NCBI RefSeq assembly: GCF_018882405.1
Contig: NZ_JACVOO010000003.1
Coordinates: forward strand, 1 to 64,000
Length of the DNA stretch: 64,000 bases
Direction of reading: 5' to 3'
Source: Polynucleobacter sp. 31A-FELB
GTDB lineage: Bacteria; Pseudomonadota; Gammaproteobacteria; Burkholderiales; Burkholderiaceae
Below the pieces are notes generated by a model. That model was not told the origin of the DNA and did no database searches. It was given only the letters and a program-made list of their open reading frames with translations. The position numbers were made by a program, and so were the translations under genes. Shown piece by piece: positions 37,690 to 48,884 of this stretch (position 1 is the stretch's first letter; every line of letters begins with the position of its first letter).

Positions 37690-38552
37690 TTCACGCTCAC
37701 CCCAAAATCTTCTGCAAGGCTTTGTCCTGGGTAATGAAACGGCACAGGGCCATCCGGTGAAGCATCCAGGAATTGACGCACAAAAGGATCGCTTGATCGG
37801 CTCAACTCTTCTGGCGTACCTTCTGCACCAATGCGACCATTAGCAATGAAATAAACGTAATCGGCAATTTCAAATGTCTCTTCAACATCATGCGTAACCA
37901 ATAAGCTCGTTGCACCCAAGGCTTGATTCAGATCGCGAATCAACCGTGCAGTAATTCCCAATGAAATCGGATCCAAGCCAGCAAACGGCTCGTCGTACAT
38001 GATCAACGGTGGATCAAGCGCAATCGCTCTTGCTAGAGCAACACGGCGTGCCATACCACCAGAAATCTGTGAAGGCATCAAATCGCGTGCGCCACGCAAG
38101 CCAACCGCATTGAGTTTCATGAGTACCAAAGAGCGCAATAGCTCTTCACTTAAATTGGTGTGCTCACGCAAAGGAAAGGCGACATTTTCAAAAACACTCA
38201 GGTCGGTAAAGAGTGCACCAAACTGAAACAGCATTCCCATGCGGCGACGGGCTGCCATCAATTCAGTGCCATTCATTTTGCCAATATCATGACCTTCGAA
38301 TAAAACTTGACCAGATTGAGCGGTGAACTGGCCACCAATCAGTCTCAGAATAGTTGTCTTGCCGCAACCGGAGCCGCCCATCACCGCAACGACTTGGCCA
38401 CGACGGAACTCCATATTGAGACCAGATAGAATTTGCCGCTCCCCAGGGGCGTATGAAAAGTTGACGTCCTTAATTTGAACTACAACTTCGCCATGGCCAC
38501 CGCTAGAGGTTTTTTGCTTCACTTCCACCGAGTTTGAGTGGCTACTGTTCAT
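37686..38552 (-). CDS. mlaF: Phospholipid ABC transporter ATP-binding protein MlaF
   Basis: 288 residues with Walker A VMGGSGCGKTTILR, signature QISGGMARRVALARA, Walker B PPLIMYDEPFAGLD and H-loop LLVTHDVEETFEIA. It energises lipid movement by MlaE and is regulated by MlaB. First gene of the operon, 10 bases after gltD in the same direction, so read-through from gltBD is possible. Confidence 0.96.
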   Translation of the reverse strand: MNSSHSNSVEVKQKTSSGGHGEVVVQIKDVNFSYAPGERQILSGLNMEFRRGQVVAVMGGSGCGKTTILRLIGGQFTAQSGQVLFEGHDIGKMNGTELMAARRRMGMLFQFGALFTDLSVFENVAFPLREHTNLSEELLRSLVLMKLNAVGLRGARDLMPSQISGGMARRVALARAIALDPPLIMYDEPFAGLDPISLGITARLIRDLNQALGATSLLVTHDVEETFEIADYVYFIANGRIGAEGTPEELSRSSDPFVRQFLDASPDGPVPFHYPGQSLAEDFGVSVK

Positions 38553-38562
38553 ATCCTCGATA

Positions 38563-40026
38563 TTATCGCGGCAGAACAGAAGACCCCATTAAATACTCAT
38601 CAACTGCCTGAGCGGCTTGACGACCTTCACGAATCGCCCAAACCACCAAAGATTGTCCACGGCGCATATCGCCGGCAGCAAATACCTTTGGAACGTTAGT
38701 TTGATAGGCATTTTGGCCGTCAACTGTGGCTTTTGCATTGCCGCGAGCGTCTTTTTCAACACCAAAGGCATTGAGAACCTGAGCTGCAGGCGATACAAAT
38801 CCCATGGCCAAGAACACTAAATCTGCCTTAATCTCGAATTCAGAATTTGGCATTTCTGACATCTTGCCGTCTTTCCACTCCAAACGCACACAGATTAATT
38901 TCTCTAATTTGCCGTCTTTACCTTCAAAACGCTTTGTAGCAACAGACCAATCACGCTCACAACCCTCTTCGTGCGAAGAGGATGTACGCAACTTAGTTGG
39001 CCAGTAAGGCCATACCAAAGGTTTGTTTTCCGTTTCTGGTGGCTGCGGCAACAATTCAAACTGAGTAATCTTGGCAGCGCCATGACGATTGGATGTTCCT
39101 ACGCAATCAGATCCAGTATCACCACCGCCAATTACTACTACATGCTTACCAGCTGCAGAAATTTCGTTTTTGAAATCGCCAGCGTTTTCCTTATTCTGTG
39201 GGATCAAGAATTCCAAGGCATAGTGAACGCCCTTCAACTCGCGACCTGGGACTGGCAAGTCACGTGGCTGCTCAGATCCACCGCTAATCACAACAGCGTC
39301 AAAATCTTTCATCAACTGATCAGGTGAAACGGTTTTTGTGGAATAGTTTTTTACTTCAGCACCAATCGCTTCTTTACCCACAAATACGCCAGTCTCAAAC
39401 TTCACGCCTTCAGCCTGCATCTGCTCAACACGACGATCGATCAACCATTTTTCCATCTTGAAATCAGGAATGCCGTAGCGCAATAATCCGCCGACACGAT
39501 CATTCTTTTCAAATACTGTAACGTCATGACCCACGCGCGCCAATTGCTGTGCAGTCGCCATACCTGCAGGGCCGCCGCCAACAACGGCAACTTTCTTGCC
39601 GGTCTTGGTTTTGGATGGCTGCGGCTTGACCCAGCCATTCTCCCAACCTTTATCAATAATGGCGTGCTCGATTGACTTAATGCCAACGGCGTCACTATTA
39701 ATTCCTAGGGTGCATGCAGCTTCGCAAGGTGCTGGGCAGATACGGCCAGTGAACTCAGGGAAGTTATTTGTGGATTGCAAAACATCTAACGCATTCTTCC
39801 AATCACTATGAAATACCAAGTCATTGAAATCAGGAATGATGTTATTAACAGGGCAACCGTTATTGCAAAACGGAATACCACAATCCATACAGCGCGCGCC
39901 CTGTATTTTGGCCTCTTCATCCGTTAATGCCGCAACGAACTCTTTGTAGTGATGGAGGCGTTTAACGGGAGCTTCGTAGGTTTCATCTACGCGCTCAAAC
40001 TCCATAAATCCAGTGACCTTACCCAT
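38563..40026 (-). CDS. gltD: Glutamate synthase (NADPH), small subunit
   Basis: 487 residues. It supplies electrons from NADPH to the large subunit. The N-terminal cysteines [18 protein letters not shown] and [12 protein letters not shown] bind the two [4Fe-4S] clusters. The FAD motif is [18 protein letters not shown], the NADPH motif is [18 protein letters not shown], and [18 protein letters not shown] lies at the C-terminus. It follows gltB by 38 bases. Confidence 0.96.
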   Translation of the reverse strand: MGKVTGFMEFERVDETYEAPVKRLHHYKEFVAALTDEEAKIQGARCMDCGIPFCNNGCPVNNIIPDFNDLVFHSDWKNALDVLQSTNNFPEFTGRICPAPCEAACTLGINSDAVGIKSIEHAIIDKGWENGWVKPQPSKTKTGKKVAVVGGGPAGMATAQQLARVGHDVTVFEKNDRVGGLLRYGIPDFKMEKWLIDRRVEQMQAEGVKFETGVFVGKEAIGAEVKNYSTKTVSPDQLMKDFDAVVISGGSEQPRDLPVPGRELKGVHYALEFLIPQNKENAGDFKNEISAAGKHVVVIGGGDTGSDCVGTSNRHGAAKITQFELLPQPPETENKPLVWPYWPTKLRTSSSHEEGCERDWSVATKRFEGKDGKLEKLICVRLEWKDGKMSEMPNSEFEIKADLVFLAMGFVSPAAQVLNAFGVEKDARGNAKATVDGQNAYQTNVPKVFAAGDMRRGQSLVVWAIREGRQAAQAVDEYLMGSSVLPR

Positions 40027-40064
40027 ATCGAATCCTTAGTATCTTTTCTTAATAACTATATTGA

Positions 40065-43000
40065 TTAAGCTGCAACAGTTTTGTTTTGCGCCTTTTCCCA
40101 CAGCTCACCCAGAGCACGTTTGTACTCAGTAGGCAGCACTTTCACAAAACGACCGCGGGCATTTTCCCAATCAGCCAAGAGTGCTTTTGCACGCTCTGAA
40201 CCGGTGTGGCGGAAATGACGCTCGATCAAGTCCTTCAGAATTTGCTCATCAGTCATACGCTCGCCACCATCCTTCACATCAACAGGGGCATGCCACTGTG
40301 ACTGAGGCATCTTGGCAATCTGTTCGGCGGATGGCAATACTTTTTCCAAAGTCGCCATGCTGGTATTGCAACGCTTCTCAAAGAGGCCATCTTCGTCATA
40401 AACATAAGCAATACCGCCGCTCATACCTGCTGCAAAGTTACGGCCAGTTGCACCCAACACAACCACAGTACCGCCAGTCATGTATTCACAACCGTGATCG
40501 CCGGTGCCTTCAACTACTGTTGTGGCGCCAGAGTTACGCACTGCAAAACGCTCGCCAGCAACGCCGTTGAAGAATGCTTCGCCGCCGATTGCCCCGTAGA
40601 GAACAGTATTACCAACAATGATGTTCTTGGCTGTATCGCCACGGAACTCATGTGGAGCACGCACTATCACACGTCCACCAGATAAGCCTTTTCCAACATA
40701 GTCGTTACCGTCGCCAACCAAGTCCAAGGTAATACCGCGCGCCAAGAAGGCTGCGAAACTTTGACCAGCAGTGCCATTCAATTGAATATGAATGGTGTCA
40801 TCAGGCAAACCAGCATGGCCATAACGCTGAGCGATTTCTCCGGAAAGCATTGCGCCAACCGTACGGTTCACGTTCTTCACTGGAACAATGAAAGAGACCT
40901 TCTCGCCACGTTGTAACGCTGGCTCACTCTTCTCAATCAAAATGTTATCGAGCGCACTACTTAAGCCATGCTCTTGAGTGAGGATCTGGTAACGCGGAAC
41001 ATCTTTGGCTACGTTAGGTTCAGCAAAAATCTTACTGAAATCCAAGCCATGCACTTTCCAGTTCTCAATACCTTTGCGGGTATCCAAGAAGTCAACACGA
41101 CCGATCAAATCATCAAACTTACGAATACCGAGCTGAGCCATGATCTCGCTTACTTCTTCCGCAATAAAGAAGAAGAAGTTCACAACGTGCTCTGGCTTAC
41201 CAGAGAACTTTTTACGCAATTCTGGATCTTGTGTTGCAACACCAACTGGGCAGGTATTCAAATGACACTTACGCATCATGATGCAACCCTCAACCACCAA
41301 TGGAGCTGTTGCAAAACCAAACTCATCCGCGCCCAACAAGGCGCCGATCACGACGTCACGACCAGTTTTCATTTGACCGTCGGCTTGCACACGAATACGG
41401 CTACGCAAACCATTGAGCACTAATGTTTGTTGAGTTTCAGCCAAGCCCAATTCCCATGGGGAGCCAGCATGCTTAATAGAAGACAGTGGTGATGCGCCTG
41501 TACCGCCGTCATGTCCAGCGATCACAACGTGATCCGCTTTCGCTTTGGCAACACCGGCAGCAATCGTACCAACACCCACTTCAGACACTAATTTCACAGA
41601 TACATCAGCAGCTGGATTCACGTTCTTCAGATCGTGAATCAACTGGGCAATATCTTCAATAGAGTAAATATCGTGGTGTGGTGGAGGAGAAATCAAACCA
41701 ACACCTGGCACAGAGAAACGTAGCTTACCGATGTAATCGGACACTTTGCCACCTGGCAATTGACCGCCTTCACCAGGCTTAGCACCTTGAGCCATCTTGA
41801 TCTGAATCTGATCAGCAGAGCGCAGGTATTCAGTAGTGACACCAAAACGACCTGAAGCAACCTGCTTAATTCTGGAGCGCAATGAATCGCCATCGAGCAA
41901 AGGAATGTTTGCTTCAACAACATCATCACCCAAAATGCTCGCTAGCGTTTCGCCCTTCTTAATAGGAATGCCTTTGAGCTCATTTACATAACGATTTGGA
42001 TCTTCACCACCCTCACCGGTATTGGACTTACCGCCAATACGGTTCATAGCAATTGCCAAAGTAGCATGCGCTTCAGTAGAGATCGAACCTAAAGACATCG
42101 CGCCTGTTGCAAAACGTTTGACGATTTCTTTTGCAGATTCAACTTCATCCAAAGGAATTGCTTTAGCTGGATCAATCTTGAACTCAAACAAGCCGCGCAA
42201 TGTCATCTGACGCTTAGTTTGGTCATTAATGATGTTGGCGTACTCTTTGTAGGTTTGATAACCCTTGTCGATACCAATACGAGTGGAGTGCTGCAACTTC
42301 GCAATCGTATCTGGAGTCCACATATGGTTCTCACCACGAATACGGAAGGCATACTCACCACCAGCTTCGAGCATATTAGTTAGCACTGGGTCATTACCAA
42401 ATGCAGACTGATGCATACGCAACGCTTCTTCAGCGACTTCGAATACACCAATACCACCCACATTCGATGGAGTGCCTTTGAAGTAATGATCAATAACGTC
42501 TTTATTTAAACCAATCGCTTCAAAAATCTGTGAGCCGGTGTAAGACATGTAAGTAGAGATACCCATTTTGGACATCACTTTTTGCAAGCCCTTACCAACC
42601 GCTTTGACAAAATTCTTTACAGCTTTTTCTGCTGACAAATCGCCAGACAAACCTTTAGCCATTTCAGCCAAAGTTTCCATTGCTAAGTACGGATGAACTG
42701 CTTCAGCGCCATAGCCAGCCAAGAGTGCGAAGTGATGTGTCTCACGCGCGCTACCAGTTTCAACAACGAGGCCAACGCTAGTACGTAAACCTTTTTCCAC
42801 CAAGTGCTGATGAATCGCTGAAGTTGCCAACAACGCAGGGATTGCCACGTGCTGCTCATCAACCTGACGATCGCTCACAATCAAGATGTTGTAACCAGAG
42901 CGAACCGCATCAGCTGCTTCGGCACACAAAGATGCTAAGCGAGCTTCGATACCTGCTTTGCCCCAAGATGCTGGATAGCAAATATCCAACTCATATGAGC

Positions 43001-44810
43001 GGAACTTGCCGTTGGTGTAATGGCCGATATGACGAATTTTGGTCATGTCGTCAAAATCTAAAATCGGCTGACTTACTTCCAGGCGCATTGGTGGGTTGAT
43101 ATTGTTGGTATCCAACAAATTCGGCTTAGGTCCGATGAAAGACACTAAAGACATCACCATGTTTTCGCGGATGGAGTCAATCGGAGGATTGGTCACCTGC
43201 GCAAACAATTGCTTGAAGTAGTTATAGAGTGGCTTGTTCTTATTAGAGAGTACGGCCAATGGGCTATCGTTACCCATTGATCCAATTGCCTCTTCGCCAT
43301 TCATGGCCATTGGCGCCATGAGGTACTTAATATCTTCTTGGGTGTAACCAAAAGCCTGCTGGCGATCCAATAATTTAGCTGCTGGACGAATCGTGGTTTT
43401 TTCATCCACTAAGTCATCTTTGCTTGCATCAACTTCGTCGAGCTTAACGCGCACTGCATCAATCCAGCTCTTATATGGCTTCGCTTTGGAGACAGCATCC
43501 TTTAATTCAACATCATCAATAATGCGACCCTGCTCCATATCAATCATGAACATCTTGCCTGGTTGCAAGCGCCATTTTTGAACAATCTTGCTCTCTGGAA
43601 TCGGCAATACACCAGCTTCTGAACCCATAATGACCAAGTCATCATCAGTCACGTAGTAGCGCGCTGGACGCAAACCATTACGGTCAAGAGTGGCACCAAT
43701 CTGGCGGCCGTCTGTAAACGCCATCGCAGCTGGGCCATCCCATGGCTCCATCATTGCTGCATGGTATTCGTAGAATGCACGGCGGTTTTCATCCATCAAT
43801 GCATGTTGTTCCCATGCCTCTGGAATCATCATCATCATGGCTTGTGCCAGCGGATAACCTGACATCACCAATAACTCTAAGCAGTTATCAAAACAAGCTG
43901 TGTCAGATTGCCCTGGATAAATTAGTGGCCATAATTTTTTAAGATCGTCGCCCAAAACTGGAGAGCTGATAGCGCCTTCGCGTGCATTTACCCAGTTGAC
44001 GTTACCTTTAACTGTGTTGATCTCACCATTGTGCGCAATCATGCGGTATGGGTGGGCCAATTCCCATGCTGGGAAAGTATTTGTTGAGAAGCGTTGATGC
44101 ACCAATGCCAATGCAGATACAGTGCGTGGATCTTGCAAATCTTTGTAGTACGCGCCCACTTGGTTGGCTAACAGCAAACCCTTGTAAACAATGGTGCGAG
44201 CAGACATTGATGCAACAAAATATTCTTTGCCATGCTTCAAATGTAAATCTTGAATTGCATGACTTGCAGTTTTACGAATCACATATAACTTACGCTCAAG
44301 AGCATCGGTCGTCATGATGTCACGGCCACGTCCAATAAAAATTTGACGGATAAATGGCTCTGTCATTTGTACAGTTGGAGACATTGGCAACTTCACATCA
44401 ATAGGTACATCTCTCCATCCCAATACAACCTGACCTTCTAGACGAACAGTACGCTCCAATTCTTGTTCGCAAGCTAAACGGGATGCATGCTCCTTAGGCA
44501 AGAAAATCATGCCGACGCCGTACTCACCGAATGGTGGCAACTCGATACCTTGCTTAGCCATTTCTTCGCGATACAAAGTATCTGGAACTTGAATCAAAAT
44601 TCCAGCGCCGTCACCCATCAATGGGTCAGCACCAACAGCACCCCGGTGGTCTAAGTTCTCAAGAATTTTCAATCCTTGAGCAACAATCTCATGTGACTTC
44701 TTGCCCTTGATGTGAGCGACGAATCCGACGCCGCAAGCATCATGCTCATTTTGTGGATCGTAGAGACCCTGTGCGATTGGACGAAGATCTGTATTCATTT
44801 GTGTAGTCAT
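40065..44810 (-). CDS. gltB: Glutamate synthase, large subunit
   Basis: 1581 residues. Converts glutamine and 2-oxoglutarate to two glutamates. The class II amidotransferase nucleophile is Cys26 in [13 protein letters not shown], exposed by removal of a 25-residue propeptide. The [3Fe-4S] cysteines are in [19 protein letters not shown]. The FMN/synthase domain contains [18 protein letters not shown], and the C-terminal GXGXG-rich beta-helix includes [17 protein letters not shown] chose ATG at 44810 (MTTQMNTDL); a longer frame from 44909 crosses the promoter. CGGAA lies upstream as a weak Shine-Dalgarno. Confidence 0.96.
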   Translation of the reverse strand: MTTQMNTDLRPIAQGLYDPQNEHDACGVGFVAHIKGKKSHEIVAQGLKILENLDHRGAVGADPLMGDGAGILIQVPDTLYREEMAKQGIELPPFGEYGVGMIFLPKEHASRLACEQELERTVRLEGQVVLGWRDVPIDVKLPMSPTVQMTEPFIRQIFIGRGRDIMTTDALERKLYVIRKTASHAIQDLHLKHGKEYFVASMSARTIVYKGLLLANQVGAYYKDLQDPRTVSALALVHQRFSTNTFPAWELAHPYRMIAHNGEINTVKGNVNWVNAREGAISSPVLGDDLKKLWPLIYPGQSDTACFDNCLELLVMSGYPLAQAMMMMIPEAWEQHALMDENRRAFYEYHAAMMEPWDGPAAMAFTDGRQIGATLDRNGLRPARYYVTDDDLVIMGSEAGVLPIPESKIVQKWRLQPGKMFMIDMEQGRIIDDVELKDAVSKAKPYKSWIDAVRVKLDEVDASKDDLVDEKTTIRPAAKLLDRQQAFGYTQEDIKYLMAPMAMNGEEAIGSMGNDSPLAVLSNKNKPLYNYFKQLFAQVTNPPIDSIRENMVMSLVSFIGPKPNLLDTNNINPPMRLEVSQPILDFDDMTKIRHIGHYTNGKFRSYELDICYPASWGKAGIEARLASLCAEAADAVRSGYNILIVSDRQVDEQHVAIPALLATSAIHQHLVEKGLRTSVGLVVETGSARETHHFALLAGYGAEAVHPYLAMETLAEMAKGLSGDLSAEKAVKNFVKAVGKGLQKVMSKMGISTYMSYTGSQIFEAIGLNKDVIDHYFKGTPSNVGGIGVFEVAEEALRMHQSAFGNDPVLTNMLEAGGEYAFRIRGENHMWTPDTIAKLQHSTRIGIDKGYQTYKEYANIINDQTKRQMTLRGLFEFKIDPAKAIPLDEVESAKEIVKRFATGAMSLGSISTEAHATLAIAMNRIGGKSNTGEGGEDPNRYVNELKGIPIKKGETLASILGDDVVEANIPLLDGDSLRSRIKQVASGRFGVTTEYLRSADQIQIKMAQGAKPGEGGQLPGGKVSDYIGKLRFSVPGVGLISPPPHHDIYSIEDIAQLIHDLKNVNPAADVSVKLVSEVGVGTIAAGVAKAKADHVVIAGHDGGTGASPLSSIKHAGSPWELGLAETQQTLVLNGLRSRIRVQADGQMKTGRDVVIGALLGADEFGFATAPLVVEGCIMMRKCHLNTCPVGVATQDPELRKKFSGKPEHVVNFFFFIAEEVSEIMAQLGIRKFDDLIGRVDFLDTRKGIENWKVHGLDFSKIFAEPNVAKDVPRYQILTQEHGLSSALDNILIEKSEPALQRGEKVSFIVPVKNVNRTVGAMLSGEIAQRYGHAGLPDDTIHIQLNGTAGQSFAAFLARGITLDLVGDGNDYVGKGLSGGRVIVRAPHEFRGDTAKNIIVGNTVLYGAIGGEAFFNGVAGERFAVRNSGATTVVEGTGDHGCEYMTGGTVVVLGATGRNFAAGMSGGIAYVYDEDGLFEKRCNTSMATLEKVLPSAEQIAKMPQSQWHAPVDVKDGGERMTDEQILKDLIERHFRHTGSERAKALLADWENARGRFVKVLPTEYKRALGELWEKAQNKTVAA

Positions 44811-44855
44811 GGTATTTCCGTGTGCCCTTGGGGCCTGATTACTTTTGGAGGATCC

Positions 44856-44884
44856 AATATAGGTGAATACCCATGCTGATGCAA
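44856..44884 (-). promoter_or_regulatory. Sigma-70-type promoter of gltBD
   Basis: On the minus strand TTGCAT (44879-44884) and TATATT (44856-44861) are separated by exactly 17 bases, giving a leader of roughly 40 bases before the gltB ATG. This is the best-looking promoter in the window. It ends only 12 bases from the REP-like repeat. Confidence 0.65.
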
Positions 44885-44896
44885 TAGAAATAAAAT

Positions 44897-44957
44897 GAGT
44901 CTGTCCCATTTAAATTGGGTCAGCACCAAGATGAATTGCTATAAAAGGGACAGAGTC
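44897..44957. repeat. REP-like imperfect inverted repeat beside the RAYT gene
   Basis: GAGTCTGTCCC (44897-44907) and GGGACAGAGTC (44947-44957) are inverted copies with one mismatch. Between them lies a near-palindrome CCCATTTAAATTGGG (44905-44919). GTCTGTCCC/GGGACAGA-type sequences are, as I recall, common around RAYT-type transposases. It lies between the RAYT stop and the gltB promoter. Confidence 0.55.
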
Positions 44958-45004
44958 GTTACTTCATGGCAAAAGAGCAACTTACCAAATCCTCAGAATA
45001 TGAT

Positions 45005-45709
45005 CTAAGTTACTGAATTAATTGATATTATTTTCTTAGGGCGGCCACGATGGCGAATCAATGTCTGCTCGGGATTATCTTTAAATAGTTTTTTAGCGTA
45101 AATATCGCTCACCCAAGGCTTAGATCTGACTAATGCCTCAGTAATTTGACGATCTTCCCAATGGGGAGCGCCCTCCTTCACAAATCCCGCCCAAGTCATT
45201 TGCCTCTCAAAAGGGGTATTACCCAATTTCCAAAAGTGCTGGTGATCAACTAACCAAGGCTCTGCATTGCCGCCAATATGGGATGCAAAACTGGTCCACG
45301 TTGAATCTTGGGGGCTAGATTCAAAACCAGCTCTCACGGGGTTTAACTCAATATAGCGTTGGCAGCGCAAAAAATAGTCTGGGTCTATTAGCGAGGAGCG
45401 ATACCGTCCCTCCCAAATAGTTCCCGAACGGTTGTGTTGTTGATTGAAATACTGGGCATAACGCCTACCTAGAGATTGCATCGTCTTAGAAAGCGAATCT
45501 GCGTTTTGGGGAGTGATCAGTAGATGAACATGATTAGGCATCAATGCAAAAGCGTGGACTGCACTCCCAAATTGCTTTGCAGCTTCTCGCAGCCAATCTA
45601 GATAAATACGGCGGTCCGCATCATTAAAGAAAAGCACTTCACGATTATTGCCACGAACCATGACATGCATTGCTTGGCCAGGAATAATGGTGCGCGCTTG
45701 CCTTGCCAT
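45005..45709 (-). CDS. REP-associated tyrosine transposase (RAYT, Y1/IS200-like)
   Basis: 234 residues. The HUH motif is ALMPNHVHLLITP and the likely catalytic tyrosine is in CQRYIELNPVRAG. The N-terminus MARQARTIIPGQAMHVMVRGNN is typical of the Y1_Tnp RAYT subgroup, a domesticated single-strand nuclease thought to act on REP palindromes rather than to move itself. It is 12 bases downstream of mrcA in the same direction. The basic C-terminus (RHRGRPKKI) may bind DNA. No full IS200 ends are seen. Confidence 0.88.
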   Translation of the reverse strand: MARQARTIIPGQAMHVMVRGNNREVLFFNDADRRIYLDWLREAAKQFGSAVHAFALMPNHVHLLITPQNADSLSKTMQSLGRRYAQYFNQQHNRSGTIWEGRYRSSLIDPDYFLRCQRYIELNPVRAGFESSPQDSTWTSFASHIGGNAEPWLVDHQHFWKLGNTPFERQMTWAGFVKEGAPHWEDRQITEALVRSKPWVSDIYAKKLFKDNPEQTLIRHRGRPKKIISINSVT

Positions 45710-45721
45710 TGCTAAAACGAA

Positions 45722-48058
45722 CTACTGCAGTTCGCGCACACCGCCGTTATTGGAAAATTCTGGGATAAACCAATCGCCATCAACTTGAGTTACACCCGCA
45801 GGCACTTCACGACCTTGTTGTGGCTCATCTTTCAGAGCGGTACTCATATAAGAAATCCACATGGGCAAAGCAAGACCGCCGCCAGTCTCACGATCACCTA
45901 AGCTTGTCGGTTTATCAAATCCAATCCAGGCAATAGCCACTACCTTTGGGTTGTATCCCGCGAACCAAGCATCATGAGAATCATTGGTTGTACCTGTTTT
46001 GCCCGCGATATCACTGCGACCCAATTTCGCTCTCGCACTTCCAGCGGTTCCAGTCTTTGTCACTTCTTGCAACATGCTGTCCATTACAAAAGCCGTTCTT
46101 GCATCCAGCACGCGAGGTGCGTCTTCTCGGGCATGGGTAGGCTTAGCTTCAAATAAAACCGTTCCTTTTGAATCCGTCATTTTATTAATTAAGAATGGAT
46201 CTACGCGGTAGCCGCCGTTAGCAAACACGCTGTAAGCGGATGCCATTTGCAGGGGCGTTACAGAGCCAGCACCCAAAGCCATAGTTAAGTAAGGCGGATG
46301 CTTCTCCTTTTCAAAACCAAAACGCTGAATATATTCTTGTGCGTAGGATGGGCCAATTGCGCGAATGAGTCGCACAGATACCAAGTTCTTCGATTTAGCT
46401 AAAGCAGTACGCAAGCGCATCATGCCTTCATACTTGCCATCATAGTTCTTTGGCTCCCAAGCTTGGCTACCGGTTTCCATGCTTCCAATAGACAGCGGTG
46501 CATCGTTCACCATCGTGCTTGGAGAAAAACCTTTTTCAATTCCAGCCGCATAAATAAATGGCTTAAATGAAGATCCTGGCTGGCGCTGAGCCTGAGTAAC
46601 GTGATTAAATTGATTGCGACGGAAATCAAAACCACCTACCAAGGAAAGTATCGCACCCGTCTCGGCATTCATAGAGACAAAGGCTGCTTCAACCTGGGGT
46701 AATTGCGCTAACTTCCAAACGCCACCATCCGAAAGCAATCTAATGATGGCTCCAGGACGCAAACGTTTTTTGGGTTGAGTGCTATCCGTTAAAGAGGCGG
46801 CAGCAAGTTTCATACCCTCACCTTTCAGCGTGATCGTATCCCCCGTTGAAATCATCACTTGCATTTCTTTTGGCTTGACATCGAGCACAACACCGGACTG
46901 CAAATCATCTAACTGAGGGTATGCCAACAAGGCCTCATCAATTGCGCGCTGACGCTTGACTTGATCTTCTGGCAAATCAATAAATCCTTCTGGACCACGA
47001 TAAGCGTGACGCAAGTCATATTCAAAAATACCGCGACGTACTGCCTTATATGCCGCATCTTGATCCGCCTTCAGGATCGTGGTGTAGACATCGATACCCT
47101 GGGAATAAATTGCTTCGCCGTATTGCGTAAACAGTAATTGACGCACCATCTCCGAAGCAAAATCAGCGCGGGTACTAAATTCATTTCCAAGACCACGGAT
47201 GTGCAACTCTTCCGCCATAGCAACTTGATACTGCTCGGGAGTGATATACGACAAATCGCGCATCCGCTGCAAAATGTATTCCTGACGAATCTTGGCACGA
47301 CGGAAGTTGCTTACCGGGTTATATGCAGATGGCGCTTTTGGCAAACCAGCCAACATCGCTGACTCCGCAATAGTGATGTCTTTTAATTCTTTACCGAAAT
47401 AGATTTGGGCTGCACTAGAAAATCCATAAGCCCTTTGTCCCAAAAAGATCTGATTCATATAAATCTCAAGAATCTTGTCTTTACTTAATTGAGACTCAAT
47501 TTCCCAAGATAGGAGAACTTCGTAAATCTTGCGACTAAAGGTCTTTTCATTACTCAGGAAGAAGTTTCGGGCCACCTGCATCGTGATGGTTGAGGCCCCC
47601 TGAGAGAGGTTGCCACGTAAATTGGTGAGGGCCGCTCTAAGAATGCCTACGTAGTCCACCCCGCCATGAGAGTAAAAACGATCGTCCTCAATGGCTAAGA
47701 CGGCATTACGCATACTCATGGGGATTTCATTCAAAGGAATCACCTTACGGCGCTCCTCCCCAAACTCACCGATCAGGACCTTATCGGCCGTATAGATGCG
47801 TAATGGTGTTTTGGGGTTGTAATCGACCAGCGCCGAGATCTTCGGCAAATTCGGCTTTGCTATTAAGAAGGCATATCCCAGTAACAATGTAATTACCACC
47901 GCAAAGACCATGCTAATAATCAGCAGCGCCTTAATCAGGGGATTACTTCCTGATTTTCTGGATGAGACATGCTCCGCTCTAGGCTGACCGGGACGTCTAT
48001 CAGGCTGTCGGTTAAACCGCCGATTTAAGGGCGGCTTGTCTTTTGGGGGTAGAGCCAT
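45722..48058 (-). CDS. mrcA: Penicillin-binding protein 1A (class A)
   Basis: Bifunctional peptidoglycan synthase of 778 residues. A basic N-terminus and anchor (LLIISMVFAVVITLLLGYAF) precede the GT51 glycosyltransferase domain with AIEDDRFYSHGGVD and QGASTITMQVARNFFLS. The transpeptidase domain has the serine box PGSSFKPFIYAAG, the SxN motif in SKNLVSVRL and the KTG box GKTGTTNDSHD. No Shine-Dalgarno precedes the ATG; TATAAT ends eight bases upstream. It is divergent from the pilus-like genes, as pbp1A is in many betaproteobacteria. Confidence 0.95.
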   Translation of the reverse strand: MALPPKDKPPLNRRFNRQPDRRPGQPRAEHVSSRKSGSNPLIKALLIISMVFAVVITLLLGYAFLIAKPNLPKISALVDYNPKTPLRIYTADKVLIGEFGEERRKVIPLNEIPMSMRNAVLAIEDDRFYSHGGVDYVGILRAALTNLRGNLSQGASTITMQVARNFFLSNEKTFSRKIYEVLLSWEIESQLSKDKILEIYMNQIFLGQRAYGFSSAAQIYFGKELKDITIAESAMLAGLPKAPSAYNPVSNFRRAKIRQEYILQRMRDLSYITPEQYQVAMAEELHIRGLGNEFSTRADFASEMVRQLLFTQYGEAIYSQGIDVYTTILKADQDAAYKAVRRGIFEYDLRHAYRGPEGFIDLPEDQVKRQRAIDEALLAYPQLDDLQSGVVLDVKPKEMQVMISTGDTITLKGEGMKLAAASLTDSTQPKKRLRPGAIIRLLSDGGVWKLAQLPQVEAAFVSMNAETGAILSLVGGFDFRRNQFNHVTQAQRQPGSSFKPFIYAAGIEKGFSPSTMVNDAPLSIGSMETGSQAWEPKNYDGKYEGMMRLRTALAKSKNLVSVRLIRAIGPSYAQEYIQRFGFEKEKHPPYLTMALGAGSVTPLQMASAYSVFANGGYRVDPFLINKMTDSKGTVLFEAKPTHAREDAPRVLDARTAFVMDSMLQEVTKTGTAGSARAKLGRSDIAGKTGTTNDSHDAWFAGYNPKVVAIAWIGFDKPTSLGDRETGGGLALPMWISYMSTALKDEPQQGREVPAGVTQVDGDWFIPEFSNNGGVRELQ

Positions 48059-48066
48059 AGATTCAA

Positions 48067-48072
48067 ATTATA
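48067..48072 (-). promoter_or_regulatory. -10 hexamer close to mrcA start
   Basis: TATAAT on the minus strand, eight bases before the mrcA ATG at 48058. Transcription would start at or a base or two before the ATG. No clear -35 is seen at 17 bases. Confidence 0.35.
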
Positions 48073-48198
48073 GGGTGCTTATACATTTTTCCCGAAAGCT
48101 CCAAAACCCTTGTTTGAAAGATTTTGGCTTGGATTTTTCTGACGCTCAATTCCGCTTTCCCTGATCGTTTTTACTATCCGCAGGGCAAACAATATGGC

Positions 48199-48879
48199 AT
48201 GCCTCCACGCCACATTTCCCCCCAGTCTTTTGATGACATTCTGAGTGAATTGGGGGATGACCCCGCCATTCCAGATCCCCACGGAATTCGAAAATCGTCC
48301 TCCCCTCCCAGGGAAGATTTCGCGGCCAAAACAAAGACTCCAAAGCCGTCTTTTCTGACTAAATCCTTTGAGTTAAATAGGCCTCATTTCAGCTCGATTT
48401 GGATCCTTGGCGCCCTCTTATTAATCTGCGGGGGCGGCCTCTTTTTCTATTTTGACGCCAATAAATCTGGTGCTGAAGGTGAAATAAGTAGCCTACAGAA
48501 TCAACTATTCGCCCTCAAGAAAGACTTTGAGTTATCTCAAAGAGAATGGGCATCTGAGAGAGATTATCTATATGATGCAATAGATCAAATGGAAGTGAGT
48601 ATTCACTCAATAGTGATAAAACCAGCAATACAGGCACCTCAAAGCAAGCCAGCAGCCATCCCACATGAGACTGATCTTCGTCGTTGGAGGTATTTGGGCA
48701 TTACCCGTATGGGGGCAGTGGAGCACGCTTTTTTTCATACCGGCAAGTCCACAAGGATGGTGGTCAAACAGGATCTGGTATTAGGCGAGTGGCGCCTAAC
48801 TCAAGCTGAAAAAGAGCTGGCTATCTTGACCCACTCCAAAGGTAAATCCATCACTTTTAAGTCAACCCAATCAGAGTAA
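48199..48879 (+). CDS. Bitopic membrane protein at pilus-secretin locus, PilP-like tail
   Basis: 226 residues from ATG at 48199 (MPPRHISPQSFDD), eight bases after AGGG. A proline-rich cytoplasmic part (1-60) is followed by a membrane helix (IWILGALLLICGGGLFFYF, residues 67-85), a probable coiled coil (about 93-130), then a linker and a small C-terminal domain, RWRYLGITRMGAVEHAFFH to the end. In most betaproteobacteria pilMNOP occupy this spot between pbp1A and pilQ. The layout (helix, coiled coil, beta-type tail) recalls PilN/O fused to PilP, but this is inference; I do not recognise the family. Confidence 0.6.
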   Translation: MPPRHISPQSFDDILSELGDDPAIPDPHGIRKSSSPPREDFAAKTKTPKPSFLTKSFELNRPHFSSIWILGALLLICGGGLFFYFDANKSGAEGEISSLQNQLFALKKDFELSQREWASERDYLYDAIDQMEVSIHSIVIKPAIQAPQSKPAAIPHETDLRRWRYLGITRMGAVEHAFFHTGKSTRMVVKQDLVLGEWRLTQAEKELAILTHSKGKSITFKSTQSE

Positions 48880-48884
48880 CTTTA

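Noticed and set aside
40181-40570. Open frames antisense to gltB, here and at 40968-41423 and others
   Set aside because: Long conserved gltB sequence explains them as chance openings on the other strand.
44811-44909. N-terminal extension of gltB to 44909
   Set aside because: It crosses the TTGCAT-17-TATATT promoter, and the Cys propeptide has normal length from ATG 44810.
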